Below, one piece after another: positions 8,983 to 17,136 of a DNA stretch of 64,000 nucleotides. Each line of letters opens with the position of its first letter. The stretch's first letter is position 1. The position numbers were made by a program, and so were the translations under genes. The notes beneath the pieces are model-generated. The model had not been told where the DNA came from, ran no database searches, and saw only the letters and a list, made by a program, of their open reading frames with translations. Source of the stretch: Mycobacterium sp. 1274761.0 (GTDB lineage Bacteria > Actinomycetota > Actinomycetes > Mycobacteriales > Mycobacteriaceae); assembly GCF_001668615.1 (NCBI RefSeq), contig NZ_LZMC01000042.1, forward strand, positions 1 through 64,000, read 5' to 3'.

Positions 8983-10280
8983 AGATTGCCCACTTCGTGC
9001 TCCAGGTACTCGGCAAACTTCTGTTGGGCCGCTTCACGCTTTCGGGGTATCCACTCCGATGGCCAGGTGTCGGTGCTGGGGCGGTAGTCGCGCAGCACCT
9101 GCTTGGCCACCGTCGCCTTGTGCACCTCGGTCGGGCCGTCGGCCAGCCCCATCACCGCGGCGCCGGTCACCATCCCCATGAACGGCATATCATCGGTGAC
9201 GCCGAGCGCGCCGTGCACTTGCATTGCCCGCCATGCGATGTCGTGCAGCACGGTCGGCATGACCACCTTCACCGCGGCGATATTCTTGCGCACCTTCTTG
9301 TAGTCGTTGTACTTGTCGATCTGCCAGGCGGTGTAGAGCACCATCAACCGGAACTGGAGCAGCTGTGCATACGAGTCGGCGATATAGCCCTGTACGAACT
9401 GCTTGTCGGACAGCTTGCTGCCCTGGGTTTCTCGGCTCAGTGCCCGTTCGCACATCATGTCCAACGCAGTGCGTGCGAGCCCGATCGTGCGCATCGCATG
9501 ATGGATTCGGCCGCCGCCGAGGCGGGTCTGCGCGATGACGAACGCCTGGCCTTCGCCTCCCAGGAGGGCTTCGGACGGTACCCGGACATTGTCGTAGTGG
9601 ATCAGCGCGTGCGACCCCTCGCCCTCGGCCTCGCCGTGTAATCCGAAATTTCGGACGATCTTCACACCGGGTGTGTCGGTGGGCACAAGGAACATCGACA
9701 TGCCTTGGTAGGCACTGACTTCGGGGTTGGTCACCACCATGACGATCAGAAAGGAGGCGGTTCTGGCGTTGGAGGAGAAAAACTTCCAGCCATTGATCAC
9801 CCAGTCGTCGCCGTCGCGGACCGCCTGCGTGGTGAAGAGGGTGGGATCGGCGCCGGCGTGCGGTTCGGTCATCGAATAGCAGGAGAACAACTCACCGTCC
9901 AGCAACGGGCGCAGGTAGCGCTTCTTCTGGTCGTCGGTGCCGTAGTGGGCGATGATCTCGGCGTTGCCGGTGTCGGGTGCTTGGCAGCCGAATATGATTG
10001 GCGCCCACTGTGAGCGGCCCAGGATTTCGTTGAGCAGAGCCAGCTTCAGCTGGCCGTAACCTTGACCGCCCAACTCCGGTCCGAGGTGAGTCGCCCACAG
10101 GCCGCGTCGCCTGACCTCTTCCTTGAGCGGATCGATGACCTTGCGCCGGTTGTCGTCCAGCGGGGTGAACTGCTGGTGCGGGAAGGCCAGGTCGAGCGGT
10201 TCGATCTCGTCACGAACGAATGCGTCGGCCCAGTCCAGCTCTTTCTGGTATTCGGGGTCGGTCTCGAAATCCCACGCCAT
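8979..10280 (-). CDS. acyl-CoA dehydrogenase (FadE-type, APH-associated)
   Basis: 433-residue ACAD starting MAWDFETDPEYQKELDWADAF. It carries LGPELGGQGYGQLKLALLNE, the FAD motif YSMTEPHAGADPTLF, the helix RLGGGRIHHAMRTIGLARTALDMM with its Arg/His/Glu cluster, and C-terminal LADGPTEVHKATVAKQVLRDY. It is a clear paralogue of the ACAD at 51663. It lies 17 bp downstream of TetR and overlaps the APH-like gene, forming one operon. Substrate unknown. Confidence 0.94.
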   Translation of the reverse strand: MAWDFETDPEYQKELDWADAFVRDEIEPLDLAFPHQQFTPLDDNRRKVIDPLKEEVRRRGLWATHLGPELGGQGYGQLKLALLNEILGRSQWAPIIFGCQAPDTGNAEIIAHYGTDDQKKRYLRPLLDGELFSCYSMTEPHAGADPTLFTTQAVRDGDDWVINGWKFFSSNARTASFLIVMVVTNPEVSAYQGMSMFLVPTDTPGVKIVRNFGLHGEAEGEGSHALIHYDNVRVPSEALLGGEGQAFVIAQTRLGGGRIHHAMRTIGLARTALDMMCERALSRETQGSKLSDKQFVQGYIADSYAQLLQFRLMVLYTAWQIDKYNDYKKVRKNIAAVKVVMPTVLHDIAWRAMQVHGALGVTDDMPFMGMVTGAAVMGLADGPTEVHKATVAKQVLRDYRPSTDTWPSEWIPRKREAAQQKFAEYLEHEVGNL

Positions 10281-10297
10281 TGTGTGTCTCCTTCACT

Positions 10298-10948
10298 TCA
10301 GGACTGGTGGTTGAAGCCTCTGATTAGCGCGGCGATGTCGCGTGCCACCACCTCGGCGAAGGATTGTTCTCCGAATCCGCCGAGGGCCCAGTGCCGTACA
10401 CCCTCGCTGACGTGCATCTGGGCCAGCCTCGACAGATGGGGCACGTCAACGTGGGCGCCCAGTTTGCCGTCGACCTTCGCCTTGCGAAACAGTTCGCCGA
10501 ACATGTCGGCGTCGGTGTCCTCGGGTCGCTCGCCGGTCAGAATGCACTGCTCTTGGCGATAACCCTCCAGGATCGTCTCGACGATCAGGTCGCGAGGGTT
10601 GCGCGACATCGACCGCTCGAGGCTGCGCAGAGCCGCGACGATCACGGCATCGACGTCGTAGTCGCCTGACAGCTGCTGGTGCACGGTCTTCTGCGCCGCC
10701 CGCGTGGAGAGCAGCCCGACCTCGAACAGCACGTCTTCCTTGGCCGGAAAGTAAAAGTAGAACAGGGCCCGCGACACGCCGGCGGCCCGGCAAATGTCGG
10801 CGACCGTCGTCTTCGCGTAGCCGTTCGTGCGCCACAGCGCCATCGCCGCCTGCACCAATGCCCGCTTGGTCTCGGTGGAGCGGGCGCGCTGGAAACTTGC
10901 CCGACGTTGACCACCGTCAGCTACAGCCAACTCGCGGCTCTCTGGCAC
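10298..10948 (-). CDS. TetR/AcrR-family regulator heading the ACAD-APH operon
   Basis: 216 residues with helix-turn-helix ALVQAAMALWRTNGYAKTTVADICRAAGVSRALFYFYF at about 29-66. The C-terminal domain (QEQCILTGERPEDTDADM) gives no ligand clue. The start used is GTG 10948; a shorter start is possible. It precedes the ACAD by 17 bp on the same strand, so it probably represses its own operon, and a perfect inverted repeat sits just upstream at 10984-11004. Confidence 0.88.
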   Translation of the reverse strand: MPESRELAVADGGQRRASFQRARSTETKRALVQAAMALWRTNGYAKTTVADICRAAGVSRALFYFYFPAKEDVLFEVGLLSTRAAQKTVHQQLSGDYDVDAVIVAALRSLERSMSRNPRDLIVETILEGYRQEQCILTGERPEDTDADMFGELFRKAKVDGKLGAHVDVPHLSRLAQMHVSEGVRHWALGGFGEQSFAEVVARDIAALIRGFNHQS

Positions 10949-10983
10949 AATCGCACATTAGCAGCTGGATTCGGTAGCGCAAA

Positions 10984-11004
10984 TAGTTAACGCATGTCTA
11001 ACTA
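10984..11004. promoter_or_regulatory. perfect inverted repeat, probable TetR operator
   Basis: TAGTTA (10984-10989) and TAACTA (10999-11004) form a perfect dyad around a 9-bp spacer, 36 bp upstream of the TetR start at 10948. It overlaps the stop codon of the LLM gene (10998-11000), so the operator extends into the upstream transcription unit. Confidence 0.6.
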
Positions 11005-11957
11005 GCTGCGGCGAACTCGGGCACCAGCGATGCGACGAAGTCCTGGGTGCGTCGCCGTGAAGCGCTGCGCTGACGGGCGTCGTCACCGAGCGGCACGACT
11101 CGCACGGCAAGGTCGGTGACGCCCGCGTCGCGGTAGCGGCGCAGTCGCGACAACACCGTCGACTCGTCGCCTGCGGCCATCGTGTCCCCGACGTCTTCGG
11201 CGTCGCCATGCTCGAGCAGCCGAACGTAGTTCGGGGAGAAGTCGGCGTGGCCGAGCAACGCGCTGGCGTATGCCCGGGCGTCGGCGACCTCGTCGTCGGA
11301 ACACAGCGCTACGGGAACGCCGGCGACCACGCGGATATCGGAGCGGCCTGCGGCTTCGGTAATTCGCGGGACGACGTAGTCGCCGATCGCGCGTTCGTCG
11401 GCCATCCACAGGATGGTGCCGCGGGTGCGCTCGCCCGCGATCCGCAGCATCGCCGGGCCGAGAGCCGCGAGGAGCACCGGCATCTCATACCCATCGGTGA
11501 CGTCCACGGGGCTGTGCACGTGATAGCTGTTGTTGTCGACGTTCACCGCGCCGGGGCCGGCGAACGCCGCGTCAAGCACGTCCAGGTAATCACGCACGAG
11601 CCGGGCCGGTTTGTCGTACGGCAGTCCGAGTTGATCTTTGATGATCCAGTGGTGTGACGGCCCGGCGCCCAGCGCGAATCGGCCGTCGCATGCGATCTGC
11701 GTTGTCATTGCCTGCTGCGCCAGGATCATCGGATGGCGGGTCTGCAGCGGGACCACCGCCGTGCCGATCTCGATGCGCTCAGTTGTGTGGCCGAGCAGTG
11801 CGACGGCGGTCAGCGCGTCGAGATAGCCGGGGACCTGGGGAATCCAGAACGTGGCGAAGCCCTGCTCCTCGGCGGCCTGTCCGTCGGCCAGCAGACCGCT
11901 GAGCCGGTCCGCCCGGGAACGTTCCTTGTCGGAACCGACCATCAGGCCGATGCGCAT
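10998..11957 (-). CDS. LLM-class F420-dependent oxidoreductase
   Basis: Luciferase-like TIM-barrel oxidoreductase, 319 residues. It starts MRIGLMVGSDKERSRADRL, has AEEQGFATFWIPQVPGYLDALTAVALLG and TERIEIGTAVVPLQTRHPMILAQQA, the usual first half of F420-dependent members (TIGR03564-like), and PVLLAALGPAMLRIAGERTRGTILW. The F420 preference is inferred from family and organism. It is the last gene of the epimerase/unknown/LLM operon; a 9-bp gap separates it from the upstream gene. Confidence 0.9.
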   Translation of the reverse strand: MRIGLMVGSDKERSRADRLSGLLADGQAAEEQGFATFWIPQVPGYLDALTAVALLGHTTERIEIGTAVVPLQTRHPMILAQQAMTTQIACDGRFALGAGPSHHWIIKDQLGLPYDKPARLVRDYLDVLDAAFAGPGAVNVDNNSYHVHSPVDVTDGYEMPVLLAALGPAMLRIAGERTRGTILWMADERAIGDYVVPRITEAAGRSDIRVVAGVPVALCSDDEVADARAYASALLGHADFSPNYVRLLEHGDAEDVGDTMAAGDESTVLSRLRRYRDAGVTDLAVRVVPLGDDARQRSASRRRTQDFVASLVPEFAAAS

Positions 11958-11966
11958 CCAAACCCC

Positions 11967-12710
11967 TTACGGCACATAGCGATCCCACTGGTACGGCACG
12001 ACAGGATAGAAAGGCGCGGCGAGCAGTGATTCGACACCGGCCTGCTCCCAGCGGTCAGTAAGCAGGGGACGCAACCGTTGACTGACCGCTACCGGGTCGT
12101 CGTCGAGGAAGCAGTAGGTGAGTAGCTGCCCCGAAGGGGCGCTGGCCAGGCGTGCGTCGACGTCTTGCGACGCCACCGACCAGACGCCACCAACGCCGTC
12201 GACGTCGACGAGGTCGACGGGCTCGGTCGTGCCCGTCTCCAACAGGAGGTACACACCCTGCGCGGGCCACCACGGCAGGACGTCGGCGCCGATCTTTATC
12301 CGCGGCGCCGCCACTTTCTGCTCAATCGCGTAGACACCGCGCTGAACCGGCGGCAGAAGGGGCAGCTTCCGGTCGGCACCGCCCAGCGCGTCGGAGAGTT
12401 CGAGGAACGGCGTCAGCCCGCTCTGATCGGTGAAGAAGTATGTCATCACGTGGTCGATTTGGTCGAAGCGCTCGTGGCTGACCGCGCGGGCGGCTCGGCA
12501 CTCGGGTGTGGACACCAGTCGCAGGGATGCCCGAACACCGGCAAGTCGGTGCTGCTCGGGCCGGTGGTCGAGGGTGTGCCAGCGTAGGTACTCGGCGTCG
12601 CGCCCCTCCGGATGGCGTCGTGCCATGGAGACGAAGAGCGTTCCGATATCGCCGCGCCCTGCAGCGAGCACGCCGTCGACTTCGTCGGACGGAGTCCCTG
12701 GAAGAGTCAC
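11967..12710 (-). CDS. hypothetical protein, possibly dimeric alpha/beta-barrel (EthD-like)
   Basis: 247 residues, not confidently recognised. FVSMARRHPEGRDAEYLRWHTLDHRPEQHRLAGVRASLRL near the N-terminus resembles EthD/stress-responsive barrel proteins in which an EYxRWHxxDHxPE segment is typical, and a second similar half (WPAQGVYLLLETG to LLTYCFLDDDPVAVSQRLRPLL) suggests two fused ferredoxin-like domains. GTG 12710 overlaps the epimerase stop (GTGA) and has GAAGGA upstream; the longer frame to 12779 lies inside the epimerase and is rejected. Function unknown; a role beside the NAD-epimerase and LLM enzyme is implied only by the operon. Confidence 0.7.
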   Translation of the reverse strand: MTLPGTPSDEVDGVLAAGRGDIGTLFVSMARRHPEGRDAEYLRWHTLDHRPEQHRLAGVRASLRLVSTPECRAARAVSHERFDQIDHVMTYFFTDQSGLTPFLELSDALGGADRKLPLLPPVQRGVYAIEQKVAAPRIKIGADVLPWWPAQGVYLLLETGTTEPVDLVDVDGVGGVWSVASQDVDARLASAPSGQLLTYCFLDDDPVAVSQRLRPLLTDRWEQAGVESLLAAPFYPVVPYQWDRYVP

Positions 12711-13618
12711 GTCGATCCTTCCCGCAGATGGATTTCGGGATGACGGGCTGCAATCATGCGTCGAAAGCCTTCGCGCCAATGCACTTTCGTCGTGCCCAGG
12801 ATCTCGTGCATGCGTGTGACGTCCGGCCAGAGCGGCGTGTGCGCGTTGGGGGTGTACTCGAAGATGGGTTCGACGCCGACTAGCTCGCCCATGTAGGTGC
12901 AGTAGTCCTCGATGCTGACGGTCTCGCTGCCCGCCCAGTTGACGACGACCGGGGGAATGGCGGCAACTTCCATCGCGCGCATACCGAGCTCGACGTAGTC
13001 GTCCTCATAGATGGGGTTGTAGTTGTTCGGCTTGTCGGGGTGCAGCCGAATGGGTCTGCCCGCCAACATCGCCTCCAGGCGGTCGGCCGGGGCGCCGCCC
13101 TCGGGCCCATAGGTGGAGCAGATGCGGATGATCGTCAACGGGATACCGAAGTGGTCTGCCACCCAGGTGCACACCGACTCGGCGGCGACCTTCGAGAAGC
13201 TGTAGTTCGACCGCAGCGGCACACCGGGCGGGTCGGTTTCGCGTAGCGGGCGCTGGCCCTGGTAACCGTAGATCGATCCGGTCGAGCAGAAGACAAAGCC
13301 CTTGGCTGTTCGGCAATGATGCATCAGCGCACCGGAATTGTGGGCATTGGTCTTGACGCATCTGGTCCAGTCGTCGGTCCCGGTATCGACCGCCGCGTGA
13401 AACACGTAGCCGAAGTCGGCCGGCAGCTTCGAGAAGTCCGGGTCTGCCATGTCGAGGACGAACGGGGTGATACCGGCGGCCGAAAGCCTGTCCCGGTCAG
13501 CGGGCTCTCTCAGGCGAGCCGCGCCCCATACCTCGTTGCGTTTGGCGAGGGCGCGGGCTATCGGAAAAGCGATCTTGCCGGTCGCGCCGGTGATCAGGAT
13601 CTTCTCGCCGTCGAGCAC
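12707..13618 (-). CDS. NAD-dependent epimerase/dehydratase (extended SDR)
   Basis: 303 residues. The NAD-binding motif GATGKIAFPIARAL is at about 10-23, the active-site SNYSFSK (YxxxK) near 140, then RICSTYGPEGGAPAD and a C-terminal region typical of extended SDRs. The actual substrate could be a sugar nucleotide or a 3beta-hydroxysteroid-like alcohol; the sequence does not decide. GTG 13618 is the start, divergent from the ACAD at 13674, and the 55-bp gap holds the shared operator site A. First gene of the -strand operon ending at 10998. Confidence 0.87.
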   Translation of the reverse strand: MLDGEKILITGATGKIAFPIARALAKRNEVWGAARLREPADRDRLSAAGITPFVLDMADPDFSKLPADFGYVFHAAVDTGTDDWTRCVKTNAHNSGALMHHCRTAKGFVFCSTGSIYGYQGQRPLRETDPPGVPLRSNYSFSKVAAESVCTWVADHFGIPLTIIRICSTYGPEGGAPADRLEAMLAGRPIRLHPDKPNNYNPIYEDDYVELGMRAMEVAAIPPVVVNWAGSETVSIEDYCTYMGELVGVEPIFEYTPNAHTPLWPDVTRMHEILGTTKVHWREGFRRMIAARHPEIHLREGST

Positions 13619-13649
13619 CCATCAGTCATAGCGCATCACCACCCAAATG

Positions 13650-13667
13650 TTAAGTACTTGATATGTT
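13650..13667 (+). promoter_or_regulatory. shared operator/-10 element, site A
   Basis: AAGTACTT (13652-13659), then GA, then the -10-like TATGTT (13662-13667); GTG 13674 follows at the distance expected for a leaderless transcript. The same core-GA-TANNNY arrangement is found at 17054, 24897 and 28420. Flanking CCCAA and TTGGG at 13643-13647 and 13667-13671 add symmetry. It could also act on the divergent epimerase operon. Confidence 0.65.
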
Positions 13668-13673
13668 GGGTTC

Positions 13674-14852
13674 GTGCAATTGCGGTTCGATGATGACGTC
13701 GAGGCCTTTCGCGCGGAGTTCGTCGCGTTCCTCGAGGCGCATCTACCTCCCGAGGCGGAAGCGGCCGCGGAGCGCTCGCGGTCGACCTCGCATGTGCCGG
13801 AATGGTCGCGGCGGTGGCAGCGGCTGCAGTTCGACCACGGCTGGCTGCTGCCGGGAAACCCGCCCGAGTTCGGCGGCCGCAACGCCGGCGTCCTGGAACA
13901 GTTCGTGCATCGCGAGGAGCTGGCGCGACGCCGCATTTATCACGCCTTCAACCCGCAGGGCGTGGGCATCATCGCCGCGTCGCTGCTGTCGTTCGGCACC
14001 GACGAGCAGAAGCAGCGGTGGGCGGTACCGATTCTGCGTGCGGAGATCACCGCCTCGTTGGGGATGAGTGAACCGGGTGCGGGTTCCGACCTCGCGGGGT
14101 TGAAGACGCGGGCAGTGCTCTACGGGGACCACTTCATCGTCAATGGGCAGAAGGTCTGGACGTCGGGTGCGCATGACGCCGACGTCATCCTCTCCTTCGT
14201 GCGCACCGATCCTGACGCACCCAAGCACAAGGGAATCAGCGCGCTGCTGATCCCGACGGACACTCCCGGAGTCACGTGTCGGCCGTTTGCGAATGTGTAC
14301 GACCGCAATGACCTGGATTTCAACGAGGTCTTCCTCACCGATGTGAAGGTGCCGGCCGAGAATCTAGTCGGTCCGCTCAACGGCGGCTGGAAGGTCGCCA
14401 ACGGGTCGCTTGGTCACGAACGCACAATGATGTGGCTGCAGTTCGCGAACCGGCTGGGGCAGACGCTCGAGAGCTTCCAACCGGCGAGCCAGTTAGAGCG
14501 TGACCAGTTTGCCACCATCGCCATGGACTATCAGGCGCTGCGCTTGCTCGGGTCGGCTGCACTGGCGAAAGCCGCTCGCGGCGAAGGAGATACGGCCGGA
14601 TTGTCGGTGCTGAAGGTGTTCGGGTCGGAGGCCGAACAGAACGCCTACCGCCACGTCCTGGAGGCGGCGGGTGCCGACGCGCTGGCTGACCCGGCGATGA
14701 CGGCGCCGTATAACCCATACAGCCCAGCGCAATTCACGGCGGGCTGGTTCACGCGCTATATCGGCAGCTTCGCCGGCACCATCGCCGGCGGAACGTCGGA
14801 GATTCAGCGCAACATCATCGCCCAACACGTCCTCGGCCTGCCGACGCGCTGA
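13674..14852 (+). CDS. acyl-CoA dehydrogenase (FadE-type)
   Basis: 392-residue ACAD. Motifs are GNPPEFGGRNAGVLEQF, FAD motif LGMSEPGAGSDLAGL near residue 125, VWTSGAHDADVILSFVRTD, GHERTMMWLQFANR, and IAGGTSEIQRNIIAQHVLGLP at the C-terminus. It is strikingly similar throughout to the ACAD at 48555 and is a clear in-window paralogue. It lacks a Shine-Dalgarno, and the -10-like TATGTT at 13662 predicts a leaderless GTG start controlled by operator site A. A terminator-like hairpin follows at 14882. Confidence 0.94.
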   Translation: MQLRFDDDVEAFRAEFVAFLEAHLPPEAEAAAERSRSTSHVPEWSRRWQRLQFDHGWLLPGNPPEFGGRNAGVLEQFVHREELARRRIYHAFNPQGVGIIAASLLSFGTDEQKQRWAVPILRAEITASLGMSEPGAGSDLAGLKTRAVLYGDHFIVNGQKVWTSGAHDADVILSFVRTDPDAPKHKGISALLIPTDTPGVTCRPFANVYDRNDLDFNEVFLTDVKVPAENLVGPLNGGWKVANGSLGHERTMMWLQFANRLGQTLESFQPASQLERDQFATIAMDYQALRLLGSAALAKAARGEGDTAGLSVLKVFGSEAEQNAYRHVLEAAGADALADPAMTAPYNPYSPAQFTAGWFTRYIGSFAGTIAGGTSEIQRNIIAQHVLGLPTR

Positions 14853-14881
14853 TGTCAGTTGGCACGTTAGCCGCCGCAGTT

Positions 14882-14904
14882 CGCGGCACGAAGTGGGTGC
14901 CGCG
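14882..14904 (+). terminator. GC-rich hairpin after the ACAD gene
   Basis: CGCGGCAC (14882-14889) and GTGCCGCG (14897-14904) pair perfectly around a 7-nt loop, 30 bp after the ACAD stop. There is no T-tract, which is common for mycobacterial terminators. It isolates the ACAD from the SOS-controlled HNH gene. Confidence 0.55.
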
Positions 14905-14953
14905 GGGTTGCTTTGCTGCATCAGAATGGTCGCGGCATGTCACTGGTGTGGTG

Positions 14954-14974
14954 TAGTGTCGAACACATGTTCGA
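14954..14974 (+). promoter_or_regulatory. LexA (SOS) box with overlapping -10 element
   Basis: TCGAAC-ACAT-GTTCGA at 14959-14974 is a perfect match to the mycobacterial LexA box TCGAAC-N4-GTTCGA. A -10-like TAGTGT lies at 14954-14959, so the start point would fall inside the box at about 14966, coinciding with ATG 14967. LexA binding would directly block initiation. Confidence 0.85.
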
Positions 14975-16235
14975 AATGGTGTCGCCCGATGAGGCGGCCT
15001 TGGTCGACGAAATCGCGCGCTTGGAGCGGGTGAAGTCGGCCGCTGCCGCTGGTCAGGCCCGCGTGACGGCGGCCCTCGCCGAAAAGCGCCGCGCTGCTGA
15101 GGCCGCCGCCGGCGTGCCTCGCGCGAAGCAGTGCCGCGGCTTGGCCAGCGAAGTGGGGTTGGCTCGGTGCGATTCTCCTGCGCGCGGCGGCAGGCACCTG
15201 GGGTTCGCCACGGCGTTGGTGTTCGAGATGCCGCATACGTTGGCGGCGCTGGAGTGCGGCGCGCTCTCGGAGTGGCGGGCCACGCTGATCGTGCGGGAAT
15301 CGGCGTGCCTGAGCGTCGAGGACAGACGGGCGTTGGATGCCGAGATGTGCGCCGACGTCGGCAAGCTCGACGGCAAGGGCGATAAGCAGATCACCGCCGA
15401 GGCCAAGTCGGTCGCGTATCGGCTCGATCCGCGAGCGGTGGTCGAACAGGCCGCCAAGGCCGAGCACGACCGCACGGTGACGATCCGGCCCGCCCCCGAC
15501 ACCATGACCTATGTGACCGCGTTGCTCCCGGTCGCCAAGGGAGTCGGTGTGTATGCCGCGTTGAAGCGGGCCGCCGACACGACCTTCGATGAGCGGTCGC
15601 GTGGTCAGGTCATGGCCGACACCTTGTTCGAGCGGGTTACCGGGCAGCCGGCCGATGTCGCGGACTCGGTGGCTGTCGATCTGGTGCTGACCGACGAGAC
15701 ACTGCTCGGCGACGACGAAAATGCGGCGGTGGTCGACGGCTACGGGCCCGTCCCCGCCTCAGTGGCCCGCAAACTGGTCGTGAGGGCCGTTGCCGACAAA
15801 CGGTCGCGGTGCACGCTGCGGCGGCTGTACCGCCATCCCAAGTCGGGTCAGTTGGTGGCGATGGAGTCCCGGTCGCGGCGTTTCCCCAAGGGGCTCGCAA
15901 AGTTCATCGGGCTGCGTGACCGAGTGTGCCGCACACCGTATTGCGATGCGCCGATCCGACATCGCGACCATGCCCGGCCCTGGCATCGCGGAGGGCTTAC
16001 CAGCGCCGAGAACGGCCTGGGCACGTGTGAACACTGCAATTACGTCAAGGAGTCGCCAGGCTGGCAAGTCACCGCGGCGTACGAGGAAAATGGCGCGCAC
16101 ACAGCGGAATTCGTCACGCCGACTGACCACCGTTACTGGTCAACGGCACCGCCACCGCCGGGCACGATGCGGGTACACCTCAGCAAGGTCGAGGTGAGAG
16201 TTGGCATAGCACTCGCCGAACGAGACGCCGCCTAG
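14967..16235 (+). CDS. DUF222 / HNH endonuclease-signature protein (13E12 REP-like)
   Basis: 422 residues: an N-terminal DUF222 helical domain (DEIARLERVKSAAAAGQARVTAAL; ECGALSEWRATLIVRESACLS) followed by a C-terminal HNH domain with CRTPYCDAPIRHRDHARPW and GLGTCEHCNYVKE, where Cys pairs and His residues are intact. Members are common in mycobacteria, several being LexA-controlled in M. tuberculosis; a DNA-damage role is inferred and nuclease activity unproven. I chose ATG 14967 as a leaderless start (-10 TAGTGT at 14954); 14937 and 14976 are alternatives. It overlaps the convergent EBP-like gene by 4 bp. Confidence 0.88.
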   Translation: MFEMVSPDEAALVDEIARLERVKSAAAAGQARVTAALAEKRRAAEAAAGVPRAKQCRGLASEVGLARCDSPARGGRHLGFATALVFEMPHTLAALECGALSEWRATLIVRESACLSVEDRRALDAEMCADVGKLDGKGDKQITAEAKSVAYRLDPRAVVEQAAKAEHDRTVTIRPAPDTMTYVTALLPVAKGVGVYAALKRAADTTFDERSRGQVMADTLFERVTGQPADVADSVAVDLVLTDETLLGDDENAAVVDGYGPVPASVARKLVVRAVADKRSRCTLRRLYRHPKSGQLVAMESRSRRFPKGLAKFIGLRDRVCRTPYCDAPIRHRDHARPWHRGGLTSAENGLGTCEHCNYVKESPGWQVTAAYEENGAHTAEFVTPTDHRYWSTAPPPPGTMRVHLSKVEVRVGIALAERDAA

Positions 16236-17041
16236 GCGGAGCTGGCCTCGGAAACCGGGCTGGGTTGTAGCGCCCGCAGCCCAGCCTTTCGGGTGAGGTA
16301 GTCGACCTGTAGGTAGATCGCGTAAAGGACGAGCGGCGGCAGAACCATGAACGGGATGTTCTCGCCGATGAATTTGAACCAGAAGCCGAACGCGCCCTGC
16401 CCGATGTCGTTGAATCCTGAGCCCACCTCGGACAAGTAGTACACCGAAGTGCTGCTCATCAGCACGGCGCAGCACGCGAACGCCACCCACAGGCAGCGGA
16501 TGCGCGACTCTGCCGGTAGACCGCGGCGGACCAGCCGGCTCCAGGTCGCGATGACGACGATGCCGGTTGTCACGCCGACGACCTCCAACCCGAACGTCAG
16601 AGGATTGCCGCTGACGTACCGAGTGTCGGCGAGGCCGTACTGCCACCACAGCCACCTGAATCCCGGATCCGTCGTAGGTCCCCACCAGCCCAGCGGCGCC
16701 CCGACCAGGAACACCAATTCGTAGCCGATCTGGCTGAACGCGGTATAGGGGAGATAGAACAGCGTGAGTTCGGCCGCCTTGTCGAGCCGAGATCGCCGTT
16801 CTCCCGGTGCATCCCACAGCAGCACCAGTGGAAGCAGTATCACAGGGATGCCGAACAGTAGGTTCGCGATGACGTCGGAGGCGAACGTCGGCTCGATGAT
16901 GCCGGTGCCCACGCCGATCGTCATGGCGCCGAACACCAGGGCCGTGAAGGCCGCAACGGCGAGATAGATCCGCTTGCGATGCGGCGCCCACGGCTGTGCG
17001 AAGTTGGGTTCCCCATCCGACATCGTCGTCATCGCCGTCAC
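16232..17041 (-). CDS. emopamil-binding-protein-like (EXPERA-domain) membrane protein
   Basis: 269-residue polytopic protein with about six hydrophobic segments. It follows the plan of sterol delta8-delta7 isomerase (EBP): FSQIGYELVF (103-112), WWQYGLADTRYVSGNPLTFGLE (132-153), then VYYLSE and FWFKFIGENIPFMVLPP (220-236). EBP residues recognisable by position are Glu108, the DTRY of the GDSRY motif, Glu153 and Asn228; the first-motif His is Gln104 here. An isoprenoid or sterol-like ligand is therefore plausible, isomerase activity uncertain. GTG 17041 or ATG 17032 could start it (TAGGAG upstream). Operator site B lies 13 bp upstream, so it has its own promoter. Confidence 0.72.
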   Translation of the reverse strand: MTAMTTMSDGEPNFAQPWAPHRKRIYLAVAAFTALVFGAMTIGVGTGIIEPTFASDVIANLLFGIPVILLPLVLLWDAPGERRSRLDKAAELTLFYLPYTAFSQIGYELVFLVGAPLGWWGPTTDPGFRWLWWQYGLADTRYVSGNPLTFGLEVVGVTTGIVVIATWSRLVRRGLPAESRIRCLWVAFACCAVLMSSTSVYYLSEVGSGFNDIGQGAFGFWFKFIGENIPFMVLPPLVLYAIYLQVDYLTRKAGLRALQPSPVSEASSA

Positions 17042-17053
17042 GCTCCTACCCGA

Positions 17054-17077
17054 GCAATATCAACTAGTTGCTATTGC
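17054..17077 (-). promoter_or_regulatory. shared operator/-10 element, site B
   Basis: A near-perfect 24-bp palindrome: GCAATA and TATTGC arms flank CAACTAGTTG (17061-17070), with one mismatched pair. Read on the minus strand it is AACTAGTT-GA-TATTGC, the same core and -10 spacing as sites A, C and D2. The sequence TATTGCTCGG followed by AGGAG is conserved between sites B and C. Confidence 0.7.
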
Positions 17078-17136
17078 GGGTGGAAGCCTATACCTGCGCC
17101 GGCGCGTTGACCAGTGAATGAAGTTAGGCGAAGCGC

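Noticed and set aside
7888..9087. 399-residue plus-strand open frame
   Set aside because: Antisense to the APH-like gene, which has intact kinase motifs and coupled starts.
14967..16235. Mobile element or intein-type HNH endonuclease
   Set aside because: No terminal repeats, target duplication or transposase; DUF222 architecture and SOS box indicate a resident 13E12-like gene.
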